From Xanthomonas translucens pv. cerealis (GTDB lineage: Bacteria; Pseudomonadota; Gammaproteobacteria; Xanthomonadales; Xanthomonadaceae): a stretch of DNA of 64,000 nt. The notes under the pieces were generated by a model. It ran no database searches, was not told the origin of the DNA, and worked only from the letters and a program-made list of their open reading frames with translations. The stretch is taken from contig NZ_CP038228.1 in NCBI RefSeq assembly GCF_006838285.1, positions 1,178,001-1,242,000 of the forward strand. Direction: 5' to 3'. The position numbers and the translations under genes are program-made. Below are positions 54,744 to 62,740 of the stretch, piece by piece (the first letter of the stretch is position 1; each line of letters opens with the position of its first letter).

Positions 54744-54815
54744 CCCTAACCCGTTATCCGCTGCGCTTCAGATCGATCATGCCGTGCATACGCCATGCAG
54801 CGAACGAGGACTGCC

Positions 54816-56693
54816 ATGCCACGCATCAACCGCTCGCGCGCGCCAGAAACGCCAGCGGAAATTCCGCAGCACGCCGAATCGAGTACGAGCGCAGCACCGG
54901 GCGAGCGGACGCTGCCGCTTGGCGCAACGCAACCCCGTTCTGGCCTGCTCAGCGGCCTGTTCAGACGTTTTCCTCGTCAGCGCGCGCGCCATCCGTCAAC
55001 GCCATCGCGGCGCAGCGATGCGCCCGGCCAGCAACCCACCCCGGATGCGCTCCACCATCCGATGCAAGCGGCGGCGGCACCTTCTCCGCTCGTCCTGGCG
55101 ACACCTTCGCCTGCGCAAGCGCTGCAGCGCCAGCCGCTCCGGCAACGCAGCGAACCGATTCGATCTTACGAGCGCGTGCTATCGCAGTGGCGCCAGCAAT
55201 GCGAGGCTGAAAGCTCCAGTTGGTTAGGCGCCTCGAGCTCCATCTACGCGCCGGCACATAGAATCGAGTCCCATCCCCGCGTCGCGCTACAAGCCACTGC
55301 AAGGATGCTGGCACGTGCAACGTCTCCCAACGTCACCTCATTGGATATCGAATATCTCCCGCTGCCACGGCTCCCGGAGCAGACGTTCCGCTTTTCGCAT
55401 CTTCAAAATATGACGATCAGAAGAACTGGACTGATGGAACTTCCCGAGTCCATCGGCGACCTGACCAGCCTGCGGACATTGAAGTTAGATGCAAATCCGA
55501 TCAGCGCGCTGCCTGCGTCCATCTCCAGGCTAAAGGAGTTGCGAGCGCTCTCCATCCTCTCCTGCCCTGAATTGTCCGAACTCCCCGAGGATCTTGCGAT
55601 CCGCAACGCATCCGGCGAGCGCGAAGGATTGGTCAACTTGCAGAAGCTTGAACTGTCGAACACCGGGATCCGCTCGCTCCCGCCGTCCCTCCGACGCCTG
55701 AAAGAGTTGAAGGAAATAAAGATTGCCAATTCACCACTTGCCGAACTCGACAGCAGCATTCATGGCCTGCCCAAGCTGGAGCAACTGGATCTGAGTGGCT
55801 GCACGGAGTTGCGCGAATACCCGCTTATTTCACAAGCGCGAGCGCCGCTGAAGAAAATAATTCTGAGAGACTGCAGCAATCTGCGCTCGTTGCCACATGA
55901 TATACATAAACTGTCGCAACTTCAGAAGCTCGACCTGCGCGGCTGCGACAATCTGCAAAGGCTGCCTGTCAGTATTTTTCGGCTACCTGCGGATTGCACG
56001 ATCCTAGTTCCACCACGTCTGCAACATGAACTCGACCGACTCCTCTCTATCCGCTCCGAGCCGACTTCTGCCCTGGCGGCCTGGGCAGCTCGGGTGGCCC
56101 GGGCTGCCCGGGCTGCCCGGGAGGCCACGGGTGCATCTTCTTCCGCCGCGACGTCCAGCAGCAGTGAAACGCAACAGCAAGCGCACAAGAGGATCGATGA
56201 CACCGCGTACGCCCTGCTGCATCTGGTGATGGAGGAAAGAAATCCCTTCGTTGCGGACGCTCCGTTTTTCATTCCGGAAAAGCGCTGCCCTGGAACTCCC
56301 ACCATGCTTGGTGAGGTATCCTCAATCGCCATGATGCTCAGTGAAAGCAAAACCACTGAATTTATCGAGAAATTGGATGGAATGGCGCAAAGGTTGCGCG
56401 AAAGTGCACCTATCCGCAGCGGTGCCGAAGCGCAAGGCGATTATCTGGCCGCTACGAACGATTGGCTGGCGCTGAAGAATTCACATCTTGGCATCCGTGA
56501 CGAGAATAATAAAACTATATTTCGTGGTGATAGCGAGATCAATGCAGTCAATCTGTCTAAAGCGGTGCAGATGTGGAAGGTGCGCGAAATGCTGGTTCTT
56601 GAAGATCCGAGAGACCGCGAACACTTTCCCGAGATAGCGCTTCATATCCCGGACGAAGCGCGCAAAGCGCACGAAGATTCTGTAAATGATTGA
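54816..56693 (+). CDS. xopL: XopL-type type III effector, LRR E3 ubiquitin ligase
   Basis: The 625-residue protein has three parts. The N-terminal 160 residues are disordered and rich in Ser/Pro/Arg, as in type III secretion signals. A leucine-rich-repeat domain (about 170-390) follows, with repeats such as LELSNTGIRSLPPSLRRLKE and LEQLDLSGCTELREYP. After an Ala/Arg linker (about 418-445) the C-terminal region corresponds to the XL-box E3 ligase domain of XopL, which ubiquitinates plant proteins after injection. ATG 54816 has GAGGA five bases upstream and fits the promoter; ATG 54795 is less likely. The perfect PIP box implies HrpG/HrpX induction in the plant. Composition is lower in GC than the core genome. 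Confidence 0.88.
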   Translation: MPRINRSRAPETPAEIPQHAESSTSAAPGERTLPLGATQPRSGLLSGLFRRFPRQRARHPSTPSRRSDAPGQQPTPDALHHPMQAAAAPSPLVLATPSPAQALQRQPLRQRSEPIRSYERVLSQWRQQCEAESSSWLGASSSIYAPAHRIESHPRVALQATARMLARATSPNVTSLDIEYLPLPRLPEQTFRFSHLQNMTIRRTGLMELPESIGDLTSLRTLKLDANPISALPASISRLKELRALSILSCPELSELPEDLAIRNASGEREGLVNLQKLELSNTGIRSLPPSLRRLKELKEIKIANSPLAELDSSIHGLPKLEQLDLSGCTELREYPLISQARAPLKKIILRDCSNLRSLPHDIHKLSQLQKLDLRGCDNLQRLPVSIFRLPADCTILVPPRLQHELDRLLSIRSEPTSALAAWAARVARAARAAREATGASSSAATSSSSETQQQAHKRIDDTAYALLHLVMEERNPFVADAPFFIPEKRCPGTPTMLGEVSSIAMMLSESKTTEFIEKLDGMAQRLRESAPIRSGAEAQGDYLAATNDWLALKNSHLGIRDENNKTIFRGDSEINAVNLSKAVQMWKVREMLVLEDPRDREHFPEIALHIPDEARKAHEDSVND

Positions 56694-56799
56694 GAGCTGC
56701 CAACAAAACCGATTGAGCGCTGTATCCGGCTCCGGTCAGGCCTGCATCGCACCATGACAGTGGCAAGTCCTGGAAGCAGTCCGCGCAAATGTGATCTGC

Positions 56800-57186
56800 G
56801 CTTGCAACGCTAGGCGGCGCCTGGCACAGACGCCTTGCGCGATGCGCGATGGCGTGCAGCACGCTGCCGATCGCACGTGTGAGATTGCCGAGCGTCAGTC
56901 CATTGGGGAGGCGCACTTGCTGGATGGTCAAATCCTGATGCCCGTTCTCGCGCACCCGGCGCAAGATGTCCTTGATGTCGTCGTTCACCATCGTCCCTGT
57001 CCGCAGCGCCTTGAAGGACTCCGATAGTGCCACCGCCATGCGGGCTGCGACCAGCCGGGCGGCGTCGCCTCGACCGGGCAGGGCGCGCACCAGGAAGCGG
57101 CACCCAAGTAGCGGACGCACGTCGATAGGCACCAGAAAGCGGGCATAGAGCCCGCTGGCGCGCTTCAACAAGAAGGGTTTGGGCAA
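56800..57186 (-). pseudogene. Truncated tyrosine integrase (N-terminal part only)
   Basis: The frame begins with a TTG start at 57186 and reads PKPFLLKRASGLYARFLVP and FLVRALPGRGDAARLVAARMAVAL. This is the N-terminal DUF6538/SAM-like arm-binding part of phage-type integrases. Similarity fades after about residue 110, and no catalytic Arg/His-x-x-Arg/Tyr domain follows; the rest (to 56557) is unlike any integrase and overlaps xopL on the other strand. It is the remains of an ssrA-type island integrase placed just after the tmRNA-end sequence at 57291. Confidence 0.65.
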
Positions 57187-57194
57187 AACGATAC

Positions 57195-57227
57195 CTCAAA
57201 CGATACCTTGAAGGGGTATCGTTTGAG
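57195..57227. repeat. Hairpin before the truncated integrase
   Basis: CTCAAACGATACC at 57195-57207 pairs perfectly with GGTATCGTTTGAG at 57215-57227, loop TTGAAGG. The ACGATACC unit also occurs once more beside it at 57188-57195. The site lies between the tmRNA-end sequence and the integrase start and may bind the integrase or a regulator. Confidence 0.7.
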
Positions 57228-57290
57228 GGTCGTAAATCACCAGAAAACCTTGAAAAATCAAGCTACTTACGCTAGATTTGCAGGTGAGAA

Positions 57291-57307
57291 TGGTGGAGGT
57301 GGGCGGA
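57291..57307 (-). other. Attachment-site copy matching the 3' end of tmRNA (ssrA)
   Basis: TGGTGGAGGTGGGCGGA is the reverse complement of TCCGCCCACCTCCACCA. That is the expected tmRNA 3' end in xanthomonads: CCA tail, acceptor stem CACCTCC pairing with a 5' GGGGGTG, and T-stem. The rest of ssrA is absent, so it is an att core. On the minus strand the order is ssrA end, then integrase in the same direction, as in CP4-57-like islands. Confidence 0.65.
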
Positions 57308-57672
57308 GCCTGTAAACGCCCTCAGACAAACCCTTGAACCTAAAGAAATTTGGGTCCAGCAGATGTGCCTGCTTTGATACCCAGAATGATACCTCGATCT
57401 CTGAGTTTTGAAGTCAGGCACAGGTCAATGTAGTGAGATTCCTGTTCCGACTTGGCCTTCGTTCATCTAAGATAAAGGCCGTCGGAAGGGCATAGCCAAA
57501 AGTATCATCGCGGCAATCGATGATATGTTGTAACGCGGAATCATCCTAAGGTCGCACGTTCTGAGATTGCATGGAGGCATGATGTGCTTAAAGGGATCTT
57601 AGGAGATGGGCATGGTTTCTAATAGGGATTTGGCATCCGTCTGTCGGTTGAATAATCGAAGAGAAGGTTGAC
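57308..57672. other. Left end of the low-GC island
   Basis: No full gene. A 19-codon open frame with its own ribosome binding site (AGGAG at 57601-57605, ATG 57612, TGA 57669-57671) ends one base before the kwaA start and could act as a leader for it. Base composition is clearly lower in GC from here to the right edge. Confidence 0.4.
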
Positions 57673-58257
57673 ATGGAGTTCAGGCTGCTATCAGCGTTCC
57701 TCCTTTTCATGGGGTCGTATCTGCCGCTTGCATTGATTTTGCTGGTTCAAGATATTCCAGCGAAAATCTGGGTCATGCCGGTATGTAAGCCTTGGCGAGG
57801 CGATGCTTGCTCGTTTTCTTTTTTTGATCATCCATACTTGGCGATTGGCGGCGTTATAGTCACAGCGTTCTGCCTTGCATGGACAATGCATACGTTAAAA
57901 GCAGTTCCAAGACGGTTCCCGGTGAGGATCGAAGAGGTTAAATCAATTCCGAATGACTTAATCAACTATGTATTTCCCTATATCGTGTCGTTCATGGGGT
58001 TGGCTTATGGGGATCCTTCTAAAATTGCCGGTTTTTCAGTATTTCTCTTTGTCCTGTTCTTGATCACTTACAGGTCGGGTCAAATATTTCTTAACCCCAT
58101 GTTGATTGTCTTGGGGTGGAGATTTTACGAAGTAAAGATGAAGTTGGTTCAGTCCAATGAAGTGATCGTGGCCCGTGTATTAAAGAAGGGGCTCCTTAGC
58201 ATTGGCGAAGAACGCGCCGAGGCGGTGCAGGATGTTTATATTATGGGGGATATATGA
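57673..58257 (+). CDS. kwaA: Kiwa anti-phage system membrane protein KwaA
   Basis: A 194-residue membrane protein with four hydrophobic segments (near residues 5-27, 53-70, 92-112 and 116-136) and a C-terminal cytoplasmic tail ending GERAEAVQDVYIMGDI. It is followed with a four-base overlap (ATGA) by a KwaB-like gene. KwaA and KwaB form a membrane-embedded complex that responds to phage attachment at the cell surface. Identification rests on topology, size and partner. AGAAGG precedes the ATG. Confidence 0.8.
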   Translation: MEFRLLSAFLLFMGSYLPLALILLVQDIPAKIWVMPVCKPWRGDACSFSFFDHPYLAIGGVIVTAFCLAWTMHTLKAVPRRFPVRIEEVKSIPNDLINYVFPYIVSFMGLAYGDPSKIAGFSVFLFVLFLITYRSGQIFLNPMLIVLGWRFYEVKMKLVQSNEVIVARVLKKGLLSIGEERAEAVQDVYIMGDI

Positions 58258-59177
58258 CGCAGGATGCTTTCGAACGTTTCAAGAAATTTGACTTTGATAA
58301 AGCCGATGTTTATCTGTGGGTTTTTAAACGTAGATCAGCTGAGAATGAGAAGTATACTGCGCATCATGTCTTGATCGACACAACGCTCAGTGAAACATTG
58401 AAGGGTTTTGTTAAGTCTGAAAAAGAACGAATTACCGAGTTTCACCCCTATGGGCATTTGGCCCAGACTAATGAAAACAGTTGCCTCTCGGTTGGAATTA
58501 ATGAGACAAATTTCCCCATCTTAAAAAATTTAGTTGACCGTCCAGAAACACAACATACAGTTAAAGAGACGAAGGAATTGCGCCGCGCGGTTGGCTATTG
58601 TATTAAATTTGTCCATGATGGGGAAGTTGTTTACGCCACTAGGCGCTCTCCCAACACATGGAGAACGGCATACAAGAAGAAGAATGTGCTGTTTATGAAC
58701 TTCGTGAATGGCGCATTGGAGGCAATACAAGGCGAGGAATTCACCCTTGATCCACGCTTTGATATGTTTTGCGTAGGGACTGGAATACTGGTTGCTAATA
58801 AAGGCGGCTTCGAGTCCATGATGCAGTATCGAGCTGGTTATGTTCAGGCTTTCAATCATCTCCAAACACAGCCTGAGTTCGTGGCTTTATTCACTGATAT
58901 GCAGCCGCTTATTGATCATGTTGGAACGAACGCAATACATTTAAGGCGCATGGCGGTCATCCAAGAAAAAGCTTTGTATGCGGATGCGGCTTTCATCAGT
59001 GCACTCAAAACGGTGGCTCAAAAGTATAGCTGGGCTATCCAGTTCGACGCATCGAATAAGATAATACCTACCCCCGAAACGGCTGCCTTGATCATGAAGT
59101 TGTTGTTAGACCAGCGTTTGGTTAGTGAGGTGACTCACATCATGTATGATGTCCCAGATGCGGTGAGAGTCCAGTAA
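58254..59177 (+). CDS. kwaB: Kiwa anti-phage system protein KwaB (DUF4868)
   Basis: A 307-residue protein with the DUF4868 pattern: FPILKNLVDRPETQ, GYCIKFVHDGEVVYATRRSP, LDPRFDMFCVGTGILVANKGGFE and a helical C-terminal half. KwaB is the cytoplasmic partner that binds phage DNA and stops replication and late transcription when KwaA is triggered. The gene overlaps kwaA by four bases. GC content is low compared with the chromosome, consistent with transfer. Confidence 0.85.
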   Translation: MTQDAFERFKKFDFDKADVYLWVFKRRSAENEKYTAHHVLIDTTLSETLKGFVKSEKERITEFHPYGHLAQTNENSCLSVGINETNFPILKNLVDRPETQHTVKETKELRRAVGYCIKFVHDGEVVYATRRSPNTWRTAYKKKNVLFMNFVNGALEAIQGEEFTLDPRFDMFCVGTGILVANKGGFESMMQYRAGYVQAFNHLQTQPEFVALFTDMQPLIDHVGTNAIHLRRMAVIQEKALYADAAFISALKTVAQKYSWAIQFDASNKIIPTPETAALIMKLLLDQRLVSEVTHIMYDVPDAVRVQ

Positions 59178-59219
59178 GGTTATGTCTATCGCAGCGATGA
59201 ACTTCTGCCAAGGTGATAA

Positions 59220-59624
59220 ATGAGTAAAGTCAGCCTCGATTCAATTGCAGCAGCCAAAGCGAAACTCGCCGAAGAAATAAAGAAGTTGGAAGAGCAAGAA
59301 GCCAATCTGCTGCAAGAAGAAGCAGCAAACGCTTTTCAGCAAGTGTCAGATTTGCTGACCCACTTTGGACAGCACTTTACCGCCAAGCAGAAAGCAGATC
59401 TCGCAGCTCAGCTCGGAGCTTCTGCTGGGGGACTTGGCCGTCCGAAAAAAGCGGCCGGCACTCGTAAGGAAGTGGCTCCCAAGTATTGGCTTCCCCATAC
59501 GCAGGAAACTTGGTCTGGTCGTGGTAGGACGCCACGTGCTTTTGCAGCTTACGAAGGATCGGCGGCTTATAAGGAATGGAAGGCGAAGCATCCCGATGAA
59601 AAATTCCCTAAGTTTCCGGGATAA
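59220..59624 (+). CDS. H-NS-family nucleoid protein
   Basis: The 134-residue protein has an N-terminal coiled-coil oligomerisation region (AAKAKLAEEIKKLEEQEANLLQEEAAN) and a flexible linker. The C-terminal H-NS DNA-binding motif is TWSGRGRTPRAFAAY near residue 97. H-NS proteins bind AT-rich DNA and silence foreign genes. Carried on an island beside a defence system, this copy may quiet its own element or interfere with the host network; that is inference. It follows kwaB by about 40 bases with its own ribosome binding site. Confidence 0.85.
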   Translation: MSKVSLDSIAAAKAKLAEEIKKLEEQEANLLQEEAANAFQQVSDLLTHFGQHFTAKQKADLAAQLGASAGGLGRPKKAAGTRKEVAPKYWLPHTQETWSGRGRTPRAFAAYEGSAAYKEWKAKHPDEKFPKFPG

Positions 59625-59629
59625 AAAGT

Positions 59630-59656
59630 AGGCCCCGCATCGCGGGGCTATTTTTT
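59630..59656. terminator. Intrinsic terminator between convergent hns-type and integrase genes
   Basis: GCCCCGC at 59632-59638 pairs with GCGGGGC at 59642-59648, followed on the plus strand by TATTTTTTG and preceded by AAAAAGTAG, which gives a T run on the minus strand too. It can end both the H-NS gene and the integrase gene, whose stop codon overlaps it. Confidence 0.88.
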
Positions 59657-60982
59657 GAAGCGTCTTCTGTTGGATAGCGCTTTTGCGAATTGCCCTGGCG
59701 TATAGATCGGGATCTCAATGCCGGGATTGAATTTGGCAAGTGTCTCCGCACACGCGCGTAACTCGGGCGGGCATTCATTCCGATCAATATACGATTGCAA
59801 GCCCGGAACCAGCACGCTTTCTGACTTAGAACCGATCACCTTGTGTCCGGTCAGAGCTGCGATTTGGACGGCTCCGACTTTCTCTCGGGTCAAATTTGTG
59901 GCGAAGGTATGTCGGAAGATATGAGATCCAATGCCCGTCTCAAACCCCAGCTTTTTCAGATATCGGCCGAACTGCTGGACCATCGCGCTCCCATAGCCCT
60001 TCATGTATGCTTCGCCATCGTAGACTGAAATTGTAAGCGGCAGATGCGGGAATAAGCGATCTTGTCCGGTGGATTTGACTTCATCGACGTAGGTCAGGAA
60101 ATTAGCAACGAGAAGAGGCTGCGCGATGGGGATGACTCGGATTGAGGAAGCGTTTTTAATGCGCTGATTTTTCGTCGTTACGCGGAAACAAAAGCAAGAA
60201 ATGCCGTCGATGGTGACGATGTCTGAGATTTTGAGCTGTGCAATTTCGCCTGCTCTGGCACCGCTGTAAAGCGCAATCATGGGTGCCCACCATCGGTGGG
60301 GCATATCCTTGCTCCATTTGGCGTAGGGTTCTAATTCGAAAATGCGGGCTAGGTCATCTCTGCTTAGAGGCCGGCGAGTTTTGACCAAGGTAGAGGTATC
60401 AACTTCAATGGCTATGCCGTTAGCGGGTGAGTGTTCAATGCGTTTAGCACGAAGCTGCTTGTTGAAAAACGCTTTGATCCGCTTGACGTGATTGTTGTAG
60501 GTTGTCGCATTTATGGATGAATGCTTTTTCTTTCTGCCAATTTCCAAAATGTCTTGGAAGCTTAAATCTTTGTAGGATTTTTTGCGTCTAGCATTTGGTG
60601 GCAAAAATTTATAGCTGTCCAAAGTGGCGCGAATATCGGTGTCTGTGACTGAGGCTATTTGTTTATCGCCAGTGACCGCTAGCATAACACCAAGCGTTTG
60701 CTCACTGGACTGAATGTGTGTGAGCGTTACTTTCCTCCGTTTCAGATCGGAAATATATCCCGTAATCTCGTCTGAAAGCATGCGGGGTTTGAGAGTTGGC
60801 TTTTCTTCGATGTGGTCAGACTTCCTGTGCCTAGCTCTTCGAGTGAGTGTTTTCAGCACTTTGTCAAAGCACTGGGCTGCATCTACTCCCTCAACAATAA
60901 TCTCACCGATGACGGTATTTCCGAGGGGCAAATTTCTAATGATGCATCTGCAAGATGTGCTTTGTTTTGTATGATCGGGCAT
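59648..60982 (-). CDS. Tyrosine recombinase / site-specific integrase
   Basis: The 444-residue integrase has an N-terminal arm-binding and core-binding region (about 1-200). The catalytic domain contains the first arginine in ALYSGARAGEIAQL near 240, the His-x-x-Arg box HIFRHTFATNL near 358, and the nucleophile tyrosine in LQSYID near 396. All active residues are present, so it should be functional. ATG 60982 (MPDHTKQS) is preferred over an upstream start in the same frame at 61117, because the leader codons look non-coding. It probably moves this defence island. Confidence 0.88.
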   Translation of the reverse strand: MPDHTKQSTSCRCIIRNLPLGNTVIGEIIVEGVDAAQCFDKVLKTLTRRARHRKSDHIEEKPTLKPRMLSDEITGYISDLKRRKVTLTHIQSSEQTLGVMLAVTGDKQIASVTDTDIRATLDSYKFLPPNARRKKSYKDLSFQDILEIGRKKKHSSINATTYNNHVKRIKAFFNKQLRAKRIEHSPANGIAIEVDTSTLVKTRRPLSRDDLARIFELEPYAKWSKDMPHRWWAPMIALYSGARAGEIAQLKISDIVTIDGISCFCFRVTTKNQRIKNASSIRVIPIAQPLLVANFLTYVDEVKSTGQDRLFPHLPLTISVYDGEAYMKGYGSAMVQQFGRYLKKLGFETGIGSHIFRHTFATNLTREKVGAVQIAALTGHKVIGSKSESVLVPGLQSYIDRNECPPELRACAETLAKFNPGIEIPIYTPGQFAKALSNRRRFKK

Positions 60983-61067
60983 GGAGTTTCCTTCTGCATC
61001 CGACACTAACGTCGAGCAGATGGCTGTCAATACCCATGTCGAAAATACTATTTTTGATGCAGTTTGT

Positions 61068-61148
61068 TTTGTTGCGCTAAATCTAAAATCCCCAGCAGTG
61101 TAAGGAGTCGCGAACAATGTTATATAAGTGGGTTAGATTTGTTGCGCT
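61068..61148. repeat. Paired repeats upstream of the integrase gene
   Basis: TTTGTTGCGCT occurs at 61068-61078 and again at 61138-61148, exactly 70 bases apart. AAATCTAA at 61079-61086 is the inverse of TTAGATTT at 61133-61140, so the two copies carry the AT block on opposite sides. The layout fits binding sites for the integrase or its directionality factor, or operators. Confidence 0.5.
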
Positions 61149-61154
61149 GTTCAA

Positions 61155-61379
61155 TCACCTTGAAATGCGAGCGTTCAAGAGCGCGCTTAGCTCTTTATCG
61201 GTAATTAGGCCATCGACATAGAGTTGGGATAGGTGTTTAACCCGCTTGAAGGGGCGAACCTTGTTAGCTTTGAGGACTTTGTAAGTTGTTTTCACAATCT
61301 CAGCTCGGAACGCGCGCTCTTCGTCGTCCAGGATAGGATTAGCGAGGTGATAATCAGTCGATGTCGTTTTTTTGCCCAT
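61155..61379 (-). CDS. Small hypothetical protein
   Basis: A 74-residue charged helical protein (MGKKTTSTDYHLANPILDDEER) without recognisable domain; it is lysine-rich and has no membrane segment. It lies upstream of the integrase on the same strand, where recombination directionality factors are often found, but nothing in the sequence proves such a role. Confidence 0.5.
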   Translation of the reverse strand: MGKKTTSTDYHLANPILDDEERAFRAEIVKTTYKVLKANKVRPFKRVKHLSQLYVDGLITDKELSALLNARISR

Positions 61380-61518
61380 GCCACGTTTTATAATCCGGAA
61401 TCGACTTCAGTCAAGGTGATTCCTGATCCGGTAATAAGAATCGTCGGGAAAACCAGCACGCCCAACCTGATTCTTATGAATTAGGTATCATTTGCCGCCC
61501 TCTAGGAACTTTCAGATC

Positions 61519-62241
61519 TTGGATACCTCACGCTCCCTTTATCAGTTTCTTGAAGCTGCTTCTGATTGCGCCAAAGGCGCAATTCAATCAAATGCGAGCG
61601 CGGTAAGGCGATGCGCTGAGCTGGACGCTTTCATTGAGAAGTCAGCAGCCGCTCGTTTGCAGGTGCCCACTGCGACTCTTCTGCGGTTGAGTGCCAGAGG
61701 CATGTTCTGTGCATCGATCAACACTGCTCTCATTGGATACCGTGCAGCGATCTTCCCCACTCTCAGAGCGTGTCTTGAAGCAGCCTGCTATGCACAAGTT
61801 ATCGAACAGAAGCCAGAGCTTGGCGATGTGTGGGCTAAACGGCATCGAGACCAGGATGCTCGAAAAAGGTGCCGCGCTGAGTTTGGCGATGCAGTCAAGA
61901 AAACATGCAAGCGTTTCGGTAAGTTGATGCCAGAAAATGCAGGTCTCATCACTGACATGTATGACTCAATGATCGATGACGGTGCTCATCCTAATGTCAG
62001 ATCCATCATTCCCTCCATCAAAATGGAGGAAACAAACACACATTTTGAAGTTGGGCTGGGGCTAGTTTTGCCTAGTAGAGTTGAGACTTCACTCTTCTGC
62101 TGCTTTGAGATCGGCCTTTTTACATCATGGCTTATGACCGACTTGGATGAGATAGATGAGAATTTTTGGATCGAGGCTGCAAACTTGAACGATATGAAGA
62201 ACGAGTGGGAGAAGGAAATCCTAGGCGGCCGTGCGGGTTGA
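61519..62241 (+). CDS. Hypothetical protein
   Basis: A mostly helical protein of 240 residues. I prefer the TTG start at 61519 because TAGGAA at 61503-61508 is well spaced; an earlier TTG at 61492 would add nine residues. No domain is recognised. The first 90 residues resemble helical bundles of unknown island proteins (LYQFLEAASDCAKGAIQ), and a Gly-rich hydrophobic stretch near 205 (LFCCFEIGLFTSWLMTDL) may sit at the membrane. It precedes a terminator. Possibly another defence or phage-interaction gene, but unproven. Confidence 0.5.
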   Translation: MDTSRSLYQFLEAASDCAKGAIQSNASAVRRCAELDAFIEKSAAARLQVPTATLLRLSARGMFCASINTALIGYRAAIFPTLRACLEAACYAQVIEQKPELGDVWAKRHRDQDARKRCRAEFGDAVKKTCKRFGKLMPENAGLITDMYDSMIDDGAHPNVRSIIPSIKMEETNTHFEVGLGLVLPSRVETSLFCCFEIGLFTSWLMTDLDEIDENFWIEAANLNDMKNEWEKEILGGRAG

Positions 62242-62257
62242 CGACCTTGTTCAAATT

Positions 62258-62290
62258 AAAAGAAAGGCCCCGACTGGGGCCAACTTTTTA
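62258..62290 (+). terminator. Intrinsic terminator
   Basis: GGCCCC at 62266-62271 pairs with GGGGCC at 62276-62281 (loop GACT), followed by AACTTTTTA and preceded by AAAAGAAA. It ends the plus-strand gene and can act for the minus-strand gene that stops at 62306. Confidence 0.82.
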
Positions 62291-62305
62291 ATGCGTCAAT
62301 TTAAA

Positions 62306-62698
62306 TTAAAGCTTCAAGCCTTCATTGACGGCTTGTCGAATAAGCTCATACCACTTGTCCATCTCGCGCTCATTTCCAAAACTGATCGTCCAATTCGGGT
62401 GGTCGATGTCCCGGACATTCACAGTAATCGTTCCCTCATGCTTCGATCGGTGCCAATGTTTATCCCATGAGCGAACATCCGAAAACTGATAAGCCTTTGA
62501 GGCGCTGCCCATTTTAAATTTAATGGATGAGCGAGCTGTGGAAATGGCAATAGCAGTGCGCTTATTAAAATGGAATCGCTGATAATTTTCTTTAAAAACC
62601 GCACGCTCACCGTGCAGCTTCAAGACCACCACCGATCCAATAACAATAAAAAATGCGCCGCCAACCAACAGGAAGAGAAGAAAAGTCCAGACCGTCAT
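62306..62698 (-). CDS. Hypothetical single-pass membrane protein
   Basis: The 130-residue protein has an N-terminal membrane helix (TFLLFLLVGGAFFIVIGSVVVL) and a soluble C-terminal part with a beta pattern and a final amphipathic helix (WYELIRQAVNEGL), somewhat like a PH-type or lipid-binding fold. No family is recognised. GGAA precedes the start. Confidence 0.5.
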   Translation of the reverse strand: MTVWTFLLFLLVGGAFFIVIGSVVVLKLHGERAVFKENYQRFHFNKRTAIAISTARSSIKFKMGSASKAYQFSDVRSWDKHWHRSKHEGTITVNVRDIDHPNWTISFGNEREMDKWYELIRQAVNEGLKL

Positions 62699-62740
62699 CG
62701 AAGTTCCAAAGCGGATGAGGGGATACCAACGAGCAGGGTC

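Noticed and set aside
57291..57307. A complete tmRNA (ssrA) gene at the island border
   Set aside because: Only the terminal 17 bases match; the preceding T-arm loop, tag-peptide reading frame and 5' end are absent on either side.
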